Below, one piece after another: positions 1 to 10,908 of a stretch of DNA of 64,000 nt. The notes under the pieces are model-generated. The model ran no database searches. It was given only the letters and a program-made list of their open reading frames with translations, and was not told where the DNA came from. Location: NCBI GenBank assembly GCA_036346355.1, contig CM070580.1:67286854-67350853 (forward strand), given 5' to 3'. Made by a program: the position numbers and the translations under genes. Every line of letters begins with the position of its first letter. Within the stretch, counting starts at the first letter, position 1. The DNA is from Rhipidocladum racemiflorum (Eukaryota; Streptophyta; Magnoliopsida; Poales; Poaceae).

Positions 1-299
1 GGAGAGAAGGAAAGCGGAAGGCGGAAAATTCAAGCCACAGTAAAAGAAAGATGCAAAGACTACGGTTTCATCTTGATCCTGCGGGGTAGGGTACGGCTCA
101 CCCGCAGAGCGATGCTAGATGACCAGCTCGCGAGGAGGAATAAGGCCCTCCTTCTCCATGTCAACAAGGCGCTCTTCGGACATAATCAATGTCTGCCAGC
201 ATTTATTGAGGCCTTGTCCTCGAACACAGCCTCGCTGGCCTTCGACTCCTTCGGTGGGGCCCCATCTCCAGTAATCTTCACACGAGAGCTGGACACCAT
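1..299 (-). pseudogene. gag: gag N-terminal fragment, Tat-type gypsy (runs off left edge)
   Basis: A minus-strand reading begins at the ATG at 299-297 (MVSSSRVKITGDG...). After a frame change it continues as EERLVDMEKEGLIPPREL and then, past an in-frame stop, as VVFASFFYCGL before leaving the window. A short-residue 'E..VVFASFF..GL..P.S.FL' block near the gag N-terminus is typical of the large plant gypsy elements of the Tat lineage, whose gag forms the virus-like particle. At least one frameshift and one stop make it non-functional. It is not obviously continuous with the pol remains at 1820-3589, because an LTR-like region in plus orientation lies between. Family assignment rests on motif recall, not on a search. 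Confidence 0.45.
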
Positions 300-739
300 C
301 ACAAAGGTAAAAGATTTCATGTTGACAAGGAAGAAGAAAATGACAAAGAAGACAAAGTTTTTGGAAGCGTAGGTGGCGACCACTTTCTCGAAGACGGGAT
401 ATATACAGCTCCCCTTGCTGGTATTGGGTGGTTTCGTTCCCCGTTACATGACGCATCAAACAGAGGAGCAGTTGGAAAGCTAAGTAAGCGCGCGAAGTGT
501 CGCAGCTTTTTGCATATTATCGCATTTAATACCGCGTATTCCCAACATGGCGATATTTTGAAGAGAGTCTTAACTCTTTCCAGCATCGAGTTCTCAAGGT
601 CGATATCGAGCCGCGGGCAGATACTTTGGGAGCTCAAAGAAGGCGGACAGCCGGGCTGTCGACCCGGCATCTCCTTACTCGACCCTAGCAGTCCAACCAT
701 ACTCGAAGCATTCGACTGCGAGCGTGTTTAGCGTTATTC
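300..739. other. non-coding stretch left of the LTR-like region
   Basis: No credible gene. It would be the untranslated leader of the gag fragment if that fragment was transcribed from this side. A short GC-rich inverted repeat (CCGGG...CCCGG) lies at about 650-668. Open frames here are short and share no motif. Confidence 0.4.
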
Positions 740-1480
740 GTTCTAGTCAAAACTTGACAATAATCGACCTAACACTCGACATGGACCCATCACTGAACAG
801 AGTTCATGGGCTACTATCGAATATCTAAATATGGGATATGTACGCGCAATGGAAAGATGATGATCATGCCATATATTCCATATATCTAGACCCCTATTTC
901 TGTGGTGTGGGATAATAGCGGAAGGAGTATCCCTATATCTGGAAGGACTCAATCATGCTCTTGGAACGAGGAGATTGGCTTGAGTCCGCCAGGCAATAAG
1001 GAAAGTTAGTTACCTTACGGGGATCTCAGACTCGAGCATCCCCCAATCAGGTACGACTCAGAGTCCTCATCCAAGGACGTCTCCAGAAGATGATGTCCCA
1101 GCTATAAAAACAGAGGGAGGCGCACGGAGAAGGGAGGCAATTAGAGCATATGCGAGAAGAGGCCCGAGGAAAGCACCCGCTAGGCCATAATCGACTGATT
1201 AGATCTAGCTATAGTTTTCCCATCTTTATTGTAATCAGAGTTTAGACACCCCCCAAATCTGATAGTGCAAAACCACAGGAGTAGGGCATTACCCTTCCCA
1301 GAGGCTCGAACCTATCTAAATCTTGCTTCGCCTATATCTTTGATCTTGCGAACCCCAAAGGTACCCATTACAAATTTACCGTCGATTTCTTAACCTTCGA
1401 CAAATTCGCAAAACGACCGAGCACGCGTGGTCCGAACTAGAAATCAGAACTAGTCCAAGAGGGTGTCTGTATGCAATCGT
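740..1480 (+). mobile_element. probable LTR of a Tat-type gypsy element (boundaries not resolved)
   Basis: The stretch has the order expected of a plant gypsy LTR read on the plus strand. An upstream U3-like part comes first, then a TATA box (TATAAAA at 1103-1109) followed by a purine-rich leader. After that comes an R/U5-like part with the phrases TGTAATCAGAGTTTAGACAC, GTAGGGCATTACCC and GGCTCGAACCTATCTAAATC, which resemble the leaders of grass Tat elements. I could not find an unambiguous TG...CA pair or a TSD, so the ends are approximate. Its orientation is opposite to both the gag fragment on its left and the pol fragment on its right, so it is probably a separate or rearranged piece. Confidence 0.45.
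1103..1109 (+). promoter_or_regulatory. TATA box of the LTR-like region
   Basis: TATAAAA preceded by CAGC and followed by a purine-rich leader, consistent with an LTR core promoter. Confidence 0.45.
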
Positions 1481-1819
1481 AACTTGCAGTGAAGCACTAC
1501 TGCAGACAATAATTGGCTTATGTAGACTGAGGCCTCTAGAGATGAGCATAGTGATCCGGTGTTGGTCGTTGTCTTTTTGTCGTTCTTATGCACGCTGGTC
1601 GAACCTTAGGATAATGTGATTGGAACGAATGTTCTTGCCCACGCGTGCTCATCCTGTCATCAAGATCATGAGGAGGAGAGTGTGCCCTTATGCGAGACTG
1701 AGTCGGCTTACCAACGGGTAGGGACTCCAAGGTCATTCACAGAATCTTGGGAAGAATGGAAATCACTGGGCGAAAGAACCAAATTTTATAGAAAAAACCG
1801 GTTGATATTGCGTAGAACA
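1481..1819. other. non-coding stretch between LTR-like region and integrase end
   Basis: Nothing recognisable. It lies immediately past the end of the integrase reading frame, so it is likely the 3' untranslated part of the Tat element. No polypurine tract or LTR edge could be identified. Confidence 0.35.
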
Positions 1820-3589
1820 AGCAATAATGAAAACCAGATGAAGAATTTGTGTAGTTTATCGATATTCCAGGTGCTGCTGAGTACCCGACCATCCTCCATC
1901 GCTAGGCAAACAGCTCCCGGGCGTGTTGCTGAGACGACCGCGTACAGACCTTCCCACCTTGGGGTCAGCTTGTTAACTTTTGACAAATCCTGAACTCGGC
2001 GTAGGATGAGGTCGCCAATTTGCAAGGTCCTTGGTCAAACCGATTTAGACACGTGCCTATGAAGAGCCTGTAGGTAAACCGTTGACCGTCGCAAAGCCCG
2101 TTCGCGTGTCACTTTAGTGAGGTTTAGGTCTTGGAGATGTTCACCTTCCTAGTCGATTTTGTTGACCAGGTGCACTCTTGGAGAACCCAGCACGATTTCA
2201 GCAGGCAAAATGGCCTCTGCACCGCAGACAAGCTGGAAAGGGGTTTCACTTGTAGCTTGAACCGACCAAAGAACGAAAGGAATCTCGTCCACCCATGCCT
2301 ATCCATGTTGGTTGATGTTTTTGAAAACTCTCTTTTTGATTCCTTGGATTATTTGGCCATTTGCTCGCTCGGCCGCTCCATTACTCTACGGATGTGCTAC
2401 AGTGGCGAAGCAGACCTTCATCCCGATGTCTTCGCAATAGGCCTGAAATAGTTCACAGGTGAATTGAGTGCCATTGTCCATGATGAGGTGGTTGGGTATG
2501 CCAAAGCACGTCACCACGTTGCTGCGAAAAAACCTCCAGGTCGCTTGGGCCGAAATGGTCGACATAGGTTCGGCTTCGATCCACTTAGTGAAAGTGTCGA
2601 TAGCCACAAGCAAGTACTTGCAGCCTTTCTGGCTTTGGGAAAAGGTCCGAGTATATCGACCCCCTAAATCGAGAATGGCCATGCTAAAGGAATGGTTTGA
2701 TGCACATTTGCCGGTTGATGGACCTTGCGAGCACGGAACTGGCATGCTCGGCAAGTGGTCACGATCGAGCGAGCATCGACTAAGGCCGTCGGCCAATAGT
2801 AACCCAATCGGAAGGCCTTGTTCACTAGCGTTCTGAAAGACGAGTGAGCACCGCACATTCCTTCATGGATATCTCTAAGAAGGTATTTGCCCTCTTCTTG
2901 AGAGATGCACTTGGAGAGGACTCCTAGTGCTCCTTTGTGGTATAAGGCACCCTCGACCAATTTATAAGGAGAGGATCGCCTTATAAGCTGGGAACACTCA
3001 GCTTCTTCCTCGGGCAGTGTCCCATGTGCAAGATATTGGATGAACGGCATCATCCAATTTGCACCATGCTCGAGAAGAGAGACGTTACTACATGCCTCTG
3101 ATGCCTCCTCTACAGAGGGAATGGAGGGCTTGTGTAAGTGCTTGACAAGCACTCCCGCTGGAGCGGAAACTTGGGAGGAACCGATCTTTGAGAGTTGGTT
3201 GGCCAAGGAATTGTCCTTCCTGTGGATGTAGAGTACCTCGAAATTCTTGAAGTACCTCTCCATCTTCCTCACTTCAACCAGGTAAAGCGCCATTGAATTA
3301 TCCAAACACTCATACTCCTTGTTGACCTTATTGATGACCAACTATGAATCTCCTTTCATAGTAAGTCATTGAACTCCGAGTGCTTTGCATGCCCATAGTC
3401 CTACCAAGAGGCCTTCATACTCTACCGCGTTATTGGTCATGGTTAAGTGTAATTGGACGGCATACTGGAGTTGTTCTCCTTGGGGAGAGACTAGCACAAC
3501 TCCAGCCCCCGAGCGTTCATAGGCACAAGACCCATTGAAGTACATGGTCCAACGATCTTCTTCAGATCTATTGAACTCGATAGTGGGTG
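1820..3589 (-). pseudogene. pol: Tat-lineage gypsy pol, 3' half: second RNase H and integrase
   Basis: Read right to left. At 3589-3150 is an archaeal-type RNase H (MYFNGSCAYERSGAGVVLVS, then TNNAVEYEGLLVGLWACKAL) containing two in-frame stops. At about 3000-2740 is an integrase zinc-binding domain with H...H and CRAC residues (LLRDIHEGMCGAHSSF, TTCRACQF). At 2800-2390 is the integrase core with AIDTFTKWIEAEP and IMDNGTQF carrying catalytic Asp positions. The core end (WVDEIPFVLW, GAEAILPAEIVL) follows, and at 2025-1830 the C-terminal GDLILRR...WEGLYAV...W part. A second RNase H between RNase H and integrase is the hallmark of the Tat lineage. The reading frame changes at least twice. The upstream half of this pol lies at 45741-47660, separated by nested insertions. 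Confidence 0.85.
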
Positions 3590-3594
3590 ATGCT
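3590..3594. repeat. TSD ATGCT, left copy (family-B LTR insertion)
   Basis: ATGCT immediately left of the LTR-B end TGTAGG. The same five bases recur at 45736-45740, right after the other LTR-B end GTTACA. Removing everything between them joins WTNQA to SPTIEFN in one frame of the Tat pol. Confidence 0.92.
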
Positions 3595-4350
3595 TGTAGG
3601 CCCCCGGATCGGCTATCCGGAATCCCCTGTGTATTTCTGTACTAGTCCCAGATCAGTAGCTAGTACACACAGTCAAACAGTGATGAATCAACAACCATAT
3701 CACGATTACATATAACCAAATAATAATAACACCAAATAAAAGCAAAGACCTTATGGTCGAAGTTTACCATTACTGCCTTTACAGGCTGAACAACATGAAT
3801 AACTGCAGTGGAAGACGATAACACCAAGTGGTGACCTATCCATATGCCCACAGGCAATCGAGTGGGGTACACGTCCTAGTCCTTGGAATCTCCTTTGACG
3901 GCTTCCTTCACTTTTGGGACAAGTTTAGAATGTAGCACGTGAGTACATAAAGTACTCAGCAAGTCTGAGAAAAATGCATAATGCAGGGCTATCCAAGGAT
4001 GGCTTTTTATGGTTCTTTTGCACAAAACAATACTTTCACAAACTTAACATGTAATATTTTTCATAAAGCCATTTTTACAATTATTCGTACATTTGAAATT
4101 ATTTATAACTTCTAGTGAAGGTTCTAGCCACCAATCACTAGTATACAGGATCTATCCGCCACATCTTAAAAAGATCAGGGTTCAATCCATCCACATGGCT
4201 TTGTCTGCCATGGTTCACAAAATAGGTTCAATCCACCTACCTGGCTCTAGCCGCCAGAAGCACACTCGAGAGTTCTAACCACTCCCGGATCCCAAATCAT
4301 CAGTTTTTAAAACAAATAAATAAAGTCTACCAATATGAAAGCATTCTTGT
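3595..4350 (-). mobile_element. solo LTR, family B, segment 1 of 3 (3' part of the LTR)
   Basis: Reverse complement of the 3' end of the complete family-B LTR at 53145-56251. Shared blocks include CCGGATCGGCTATCCG, the phrase around CAGATCAGTAGCTAGTACAC, and CGAGAGTTCTAACCACTC. Homology runs to about 4350 (GAAAGCATTCTT) and then switches to family-C internal sequence. About 0.5 kb of LTR-B present in the other copy is missing between this segment and the next. The LTR continues at 17482 and 43400. No internal region or second LTR is present, so this is a solo LTR left by recombination between two LTRs. Confidence 0.85.
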
Positions 4351-6012
4351 TTCGTGAAAGTTTGGGGTTTGGTGTTAAGGCTTTACTTGAAAAGGATTAC
4401 TTGATCGCTTGGTTCCCTGTTGACAAAAAACTGTCTTTCAACCATTTTCCTCTATGGGAGTCTTTGAGATTGAAAAGTGTTTTAGAGAATTTTGTTTTGC
4501 ATGACCAAGATTGAGTTTGTCCCATTGCAACTCTGAGAGTTAAGTTTATTTGTGAATTTTGGTTGAGTGTTAAAAAGAAAATGCTGCAAATAAAGTAAGT
4601 AGTCATTTGACTGAAATTAGTTGTCAAAAGTGAAAAAATATTATTTAGCATGTTATGAAGTATGTAACAATGTGGTTTATGGAAATGATGTACTCCTAAG
4701 TTAATTTGCGAGTTGAATCAATGTAATTTTTATCTTTAGCTTAAGATTAAATGAACTTCTAGTGCCGTAGATTTATTTCTATAGCGAGTAATGATCAAAT
4801 GTGTTAATGAACATGCTTAGAGTTTGTTGCTTTATTTTGAAGTGAGGTAGTACGCCCCATTTAATAAATGTGTAGCTGAACATTGTTAATGTTTAAAACA
4901 TTAAACTACTGATATTGTTAAGGAAACCTTGTTGGTTGTTTAAAGATGTTTTAATTTAACGTGTTAGTAGAGAAATTTAATCATGTCGGTTTGTGACCTT
5001 AATTTGGAAGTTGATTAGAGTCATTATTTATGTGTTGCAAACAATTAGTATATTTGGAAGTATGCAGTGGTGTTCCAATAATGCTAGTATCGATGTCAAT
5101 TGGGAAGATATAGGTTTTGTTGTTGCTTTAAGAGCATCGTGATAGTCTAACTTATTAAATTCATTTTAATAGTTGGAGTATGTTGAGTAGCGGCAACTTG
5201 TTATAACCTATGTATGGGGTAGCTTAAAGCAATGTTGTTGTTGTATGATTATGCCGTTTATTGATAATGATGACTTAGAAGTGGTGTTAATTGTTTAGAT
5301 TAATTGTTGAAAAACCATCATTAAAATGAAGGACATTGTAACATGCTGTGATGGAGTGAACCTTGGATAATTGATATGATGTAGGACTCTATCCTTAATG
5401 AGTGTATATCTTAGACACCTACTTATGAATTTTGTTTTGTGGAGATAACATTTATGTGTTGTAGTCATTTGATTAATTGAAAAAGTTTCGATTGTTGAGA
5501 TGTTGACGTGTAGGTGGTATAAAATGGATAGGTTAATCATGCCAAGGTATTTGTTGAAGTACTTGTTTCAAATTTAGAATATGATGTTATATGATATGTT
5601 GGTCTGTGGGGATCAAGTTGACGTAGTCTTGGATGGATGTCTCATGATAAGCATCATAAATCTTATTTATAAGTTTTGGGAAAGGTAATTACAGAAAGAA
5701 TTTGTTATGTGGTTTTTGTTAAGTCCTGTTGGGGCTTCTCAACGCGTAAATAGTGAATATTGATAATCTTTAATAGAAAGCATAGTGGAACACTAGAGGT
5801 GGTTGTATCTATGTTGAGCTTATGTTTAAAACCATTGGACTAGTTTGGTTGTTGGCTAATTTGTTTAGCTTGTGCTATGAGTATGAGTTTACACCCAAAA
5901 GTCTTTGAGTGGATCGCGCTCTTTCGCGTTCTCACTGAATTATCTTTGAAATAAATGCTTAAAAGGGAAGCAGATGGTCATAATGGGTTGTGTTGGAAAC
6001 TTTTGAGTTAAG
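4351..6012 (+). mobile_element. outer family-C element, internal region (5' truncated)
   Basis: AT-rich, without meaningful ORFs. It aligns with the internal region of the inner family-C element from about 8690 onward; both contain CGTGAAAGTT...GGGGTTTGGTGTTAAGG. It ends at GAAACTTTTGAGTTAAG, where the inner element is inserted. No 5' LTR or primer-binding site is present, so the 5' end was lost, apparently together with part of the LTR-B into which it inserted. The TTAAG at 6008-6012 is the target-site duplication of the inner element. Confidence 0.8.
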
Positions 6013-7766
6013 TGTGACACTACGGTATGGTGTGACATTATAGAATGTGAAATTAGAGAATAAAACCTTTCGGCTTGAGGTTTACTCGCGTTTTTGGGCC
6101 GTTTGAAGTGATGTGTCACCACGGAGTGTCGTAACCTTTTAAATGGTGCATGTTAAGGTCAAAAACTTTATGAAATATGGTATGGCAGGTTAAAACCATA
6201 AGGTATGGAGGTTAATAACGTTTCCGGGCCGTTTAGGCCGTTTGGGTTTTGGGCCTTCCCGGGAGTTTGGGCCTTAAGTGGGCTTTGGTGGGATGGAGTA
6301 GGTCTCCGTAACGGACTAGGATTGGGTGTGGGGGCTGGTAAAAGGGCTCCCCACCAGCCCTTGGACGTTCACCCCTGCCCCTTGTGCGCCCTTCCCCCCA
6401 CTTGCCCTTTTCCTAGCAGCCTCCCTCCTCCCTTGGCCGTGCGCCTCCCCCTCCCTTTGCCCCATTGCTCCCCAACTCTCCACCACCTCTCCTCCACCCC
6501 CTTGCTGCCCTAGGGTGGTCTCCACACCTCTGCACCTTGTGGATCCATCCGTTGGAGCGAGGAGCGTGGAGCGAGGAGCGATCCGCGAGGAGATCTATTG
6601 GAGATTCGTTCGTTGGGCAAAGGTGGTGTGACACCGGGAGTGCCCTTTACGTCCCACAAATCCGTCACCCGCGGTTGAGGCAAGTGTGTTGTAATGTATA
6701 GCGGATTGTAGGTTGTTTGTTGATATTGGGTGAAAGATTGAACACTTGCTATGCTCACTTGCCATGTTTCCTGTTTTCCAATGAAATATTGAGTATGATT
6801 ATCATGGTTCGATGCCATGTGTTTATATTTGTCATGATGAGTTGCCATATATTTATGTACATGTGAAATATGATAATTGGCATAGTTGCATGCATGACAT
6901 GTTACATGGCCCGGGCGGTGAGAAAGTCATTAACTAATCCGGGAAGGTCGGTGAGAAAGTTATGACTAATCCGGAGAGCCATTAGAGTAAGTCCTACATC
7001 GTGATTCCATCTACCGTGGGTTGTGGAAGCGAGGAGTAGGCACCCTCCATCTTCGGGATGGAAGGGGGGAGAGGGTGCACACCGACGGGTGTGTACTCAA
7101 CCATACCGGTATGAGTTTCCATGGAGATATGAGCATAACATTGCATTGCATTGCATTGCAATACATTTTTTTTAATGATGATGATGTTGTTATGTGCTCA
7201 AGTATGAGATGTTATATGTGATGTGAGGTATTATTGTCGTGTAAATGATCTTGTTGTCCATTACAATATGCTTGCTGAGTTTTCGAACTCACGCTTGTGT
7301 TTTATGTTGTTTTTAGGTACTTTGAGATCGGCATGCGGGAAAAAGGGATCTAGCTACACTTCTACTCGTAGCTCCACCATCATAGTCCATAATTAACCAC
7401 TTGGAGACATGATATTAAGAGTTGTGCCCTAAACTTAATGTATGGTTTAATCTAGCATGCTTGTGAATCCTTATTTGCTTCGTTATAGTTTATGAAGTGG
7501 TTAAACGTGGTATTATTGGCGTAACTTGATGTTATGTCCATTTATGTTGTTGTTTTAGATGTCGTGTGCTATGATATATATATATATATATATCTTGCCA
7601 TGATATTGAGATTGTGTTAATTCATGGAAAAACAAAGGAGATGCTGCCGAAATATCGGTTTTTAGCATATGAACCTTTGCTGGAATTTATGTTTAATTGT
7701 GGTACTTAGATGTTGTTTAGCTTATGTTTGGTAGCATTCGGGCATATTAAATGCCGGGGTGTTACA
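6013..7766 (+). repeat. 5' LTR of inner family-C element
   Basis: 1754 bp, TGTGACACTACGG...GGGGTGTTACA. It contains a C-rich block (6340-6520), a short GCGAGGAGC-type repeat near 6555-6580, a TGCAT microsatellite near 7140-7160 and an (AT)n run near 7574. It matches 11867-13648 almost throughout. Confidence 0.93.
6916..6974 (+). repeat. tandem CGGTGAGAAAGT..ACTAATCCGG motif in LTR
   Basis: Two successive copies of a motif beginning CGGTGAGAAAGT and ending ACTAATCCGG. The same motif recurs in the other LTRs of the family and once in each internal region as a hairpin-forming version. Confidence 0.7.
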
Positions 7767-7768
7767 GT

Positions 7769-7780
7769 TGGTATCAGAGC
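7769..7780 (+). promoter_or_regulatory. primer-binding site (initiator Met tRNA), inner family C
   Basis: TGGTATCAGAGC two bases after the LTR end. This is the standard complement of the plant initiator methionine tRNA 3' end used to prime minus-strand cDNA. Confidence 0.93.
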
Positions 7781-8295
7781 GGGCTGTAGGTCCTTGGAAT
7801 GTGTATTTTTAGTGTCATGCTATAGGGTACAACTAAAATGTGATGTGGAATAACTTAGAAACATGGCTTAGGTTTTTACTAAAATTTTGTCATAGGATAG
7901 CAACATTAAAACTTGCAAAAGTGGTATAACTAATCTAAAATTTGACACACATGGATGCACAGTAGGAAGGGTATGGGTATCGTTGTTTACGCTTAAATGT
8001 TGTACTTAAGCCTTGTTGCTAAATGCTATATTTGATATAGTACGTTGCTATGTCTATGAGATAAATGATTGAATTATTCCTGTTGTGGTGGTAAAAGTCG
8101 GGTTTTGGTGCCGAAGGGTTTCGGCCACCTCTCTTATTTCATAGTAAGGGTGAGGTTTGACGGTGTGGCCGGTTAGCGCCACCACCGAAGAACTATTGAC
8201 CCCTGTAGGAGAAGAGTGCTTATCCTTTCTGTCGTTGATCGGGTAGTAGACTGGAGTCAAATAGAGGAGTTAATGGTGGTTTCCTTCGTATGTTC

Positions 8296-8345
8296 TTTGC
8301 CGTTCTGACGGTCGGTTTTCTTTGCCGTTCTGACGGTCGGTTTTC
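8296..8345 (+). repeat. 25-bp direct tandem duplication
   Basis: Two adjacent identical 25-bp units containing TTCTGACGGTCGGTTTTC, in the family-C internal region close to the primer-binding site. The corresponding region near 62100 of the second element lacks an obvious duplicate. Confidence 0.8.
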
Positions 8346-10870
8346 TTTGCTTTTCTTGGCTTTAGTAGATTTGAATCAAATGAAAAGTGTTGGGTTTTCG
8401 CGGATCGTTCCGTATGCGGTGTGTGGTTTTCTCTTCCTTGGTTGAAGACGAAGAAGAGGAGACTAGTGTTGCGCTTCTTTTGGGCGCCTTTCCAGTTTTT
8501 GATGCCTGTTAATTGCTTTATGAAGAACAAGCATTCGATTTATTCCTGTGGTTGTTTGTCTCCAAGGCTAAAGGAGTTTTGTTCGAGTTGTGCCGCACCT
8601 GGCTGTCGGGCTGAAGTTCTGTGGGCTTCGTAGTAGTAAGTGGTGTTTGATTTCATCATTTCTTGGTTTGAGAAATCATCTTTGAAAGCCCCTCTTGAGT
8701 CGTGAAAGTTAGGGGTTTGGTGTTAAGGTTTTATTTGAAAAGGTTAATGGAGCACTTGGTTCCCTTTCGAGAAAAGTTGTCTTCCAACCAGTTTCCTCTA
8801 TGGAAGTCTTTGAGATTGAAAAGTGTTTTGGAGAATTCCTTTGCATAACCAAGTTTGGGTTTGTCTCATTGCAATTTTGAGAGTCAAGTTTCCTTATGAA
8901 TTTGGGATGAGTTTTAAAACTAAAATCTGTAAACAAAGTAAGTAGTCTTTGACTGAAATCGTTTGTCCCTAGTAAGAATTGATGTTTAGCATGTTATGTA
9001 GTAGGTAATAATGTGGTTTATGGATTGATGTGTTGCTAAGTTAAATTTTGAGTTGAATCAATTCAATGTGAGTAAAATCTCTAAGTTTGAGAATAAATAG
9101 ACTACTAGTGTTGTAGTTCACTCTTAGCGAGAATGATTGAAAGTGTTAATGTTCATACTTAGAATCTGTTGCCTTGCTTTAAAAGTGCTTATGATCCTCG
9201 TTAATGTTAAAAGTTTAAACCTTGATGCATAGTTAAAACATTAAGATGATGTAAAGCTTGATATTGTTAAGAAGCTTTGCTTGGTGTTTAAAGATGTGCT
9301 AATCTAACGGATTAGTAGAGACTAGTGACTTTAATTTGGAAGTTGATTGGAGTGGTTATTTATGTTGTTGCAAACTACTAGTATATTTGGAAGTATGCAG
9401 TTGTGACCCTTCAATGCTAGTTTTCAATCTATTTTAAATAGTTGGAGTATGTTGTAATTTTGTTATCACCTATGTATAGGGTAGCTAAAAGTAATGTTGA
9501 TCGGTTGATGATTATGCCCATTTGTTTTTATTGATGACTTAGTAGTGGTGGTAGTTGTGTAGAATACTTGTTGGAAACCATTGACTAAATGGAGGGTGTT
9601 GTAACCTGTGGTGATGGAGTGAACCATGGATAATTAACCTTTGATATAGAGTTTTATCCTTAATGAATGTATGCCTTGGAATCCTAGCTATGAACTTTGT
9701 CTTGTAGAGATAATATTTACATGTTGAAGTCGTTGTTTAACCGAATAAGGTTCGGTTATCGAGACGTGAATAGATAGGAGGTATGAAATTTATATGTTGA
9801 TCTTCTTTGAAAGATTTGTGGAAGTACTATGTTTCAAATTTAGAATAAGAAGTATTATGATTCGGTGATCCGTGGGGATCATATCATTATAGTCTTGGTT
9901 GGGTGCCTTCTTGATAAGCATCATAAACCCTTATTAAAAGTTTTGGGAATGGTAACTAGAGGAAGAATTTGTTGTGAAGCTTTTGGTTGAATTGTGTTGG
10001 GGCTCCTCAGGAGTAAAAGTGATTATTAAAGTCTTTTAATGGAAAGTGTAGTGGAATTCTAGAGATGGTTCTTTTTATCTTTGAGCTTGTGTTTAAAAGC
10101 TTTTGGACTGGTTTGGTTGTTTGCCATTTTGGTTGAAGGGTTTTCGGTCAAGGTGTTCCTTATCTTGTGTTGGAGTTTCCCTAAAACTCGTAATGTTTGG
10201 TGTCGACCTTTGGTTTTGGCGAATTTGTTTAGTTCGTGTTGTGAGTTTGGATTTACATCCAAAAGTTTTGAGTCGATCGCGCCCTTCGGCGTTCAGACTG
10301 GATTATCTTTGGAATTAATTTTAAAAGGAAGCAGATGGTCTTAAAGGGTTGTGTTGGAAACTTTTGAGTTGAGCCCTTAATGTGTAACTCTTTTGGCTAG
10401 AGTTGGAGTTGTTTTGAAAATGTGTGTGATGTTGCGAGTGCTTCAAAAAGGTGGACTTTATGAAAGTTTTACAAAGTGATTTTGTTAGTGAGGTGTTCCC
10501 CTTTTGGGAATAAGTTTCCCTCTCCTTGAGGAAGTTCGTGATGGTTGTGGGAGCAGATGCTCGACTTGAAATTTTGATGTTCTTTTCCAAAATGTTGAAT
10601 TTGGATGAAATGCAATGTTGTGCAAGTTCAGTTTTCAAGCGATGTGGGGTCTTTTACGACGTGGTGTTTTATCACAACTATGCTGCCGTCATAGTCTATA
10701 TGAATTTCCGCAACCTTCGATGTTAATTGTGTTTTCATCATTTGATACCGAGGAAGAAGTCATTTGGTGAATGACTATTCGGTGCCGTTGTTACATGATG
10801 AATGAAGGGTGAAAAAGGAAAACGAGACATTGTTTATGCATAATTAATCATAAAGGAGTCGACGAGCTGT

Positions 10871-10908
10871 CGGTGAGAAAGTCATATAAGGATATATGAC
10901 TAATCCTG
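10871..10908 (+). repeat. conserved hairpin motif of family C (internal copy)
   Basis: CGGTGAGAAAGTCATATA, a short loop, then TATATGACTAATCC. The arms AGTCATATA and TATATGACT form a perfect 9-bp stem with a 4-nt loop. The same stem is at 14152-14190 and, in reverse, at 59558-59595. Confidence 0.75.

Noticed and set aside
2131..2836. Plus-strand frames across 2131-2836
   Set aside because: Antisense shadows of the integrase; the minus strand has the catalytic motifs.
6205..6631. Pro-rich frames in family-C LTRs (also 12097-12733, 15402-15731, 57869-58440, 63692-64000)
   Set aside because: They come from a C-rich LTR block; several frames are open simultaneously and frames are not consistent between LTRs.
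7574..7594. (AT)n run as a regulatory site
   Set aside because: Simple dinucleotide repeat, present with a similar length in the sister LTR; no further signal.
7769..7780. Possible tRNA gene at the TGGTATCAGAGC sites
   Set aside because: Only the short complement of the tRNA 3' end is present, at LTR edges; these are primer-binding sites, not tRNA genes.
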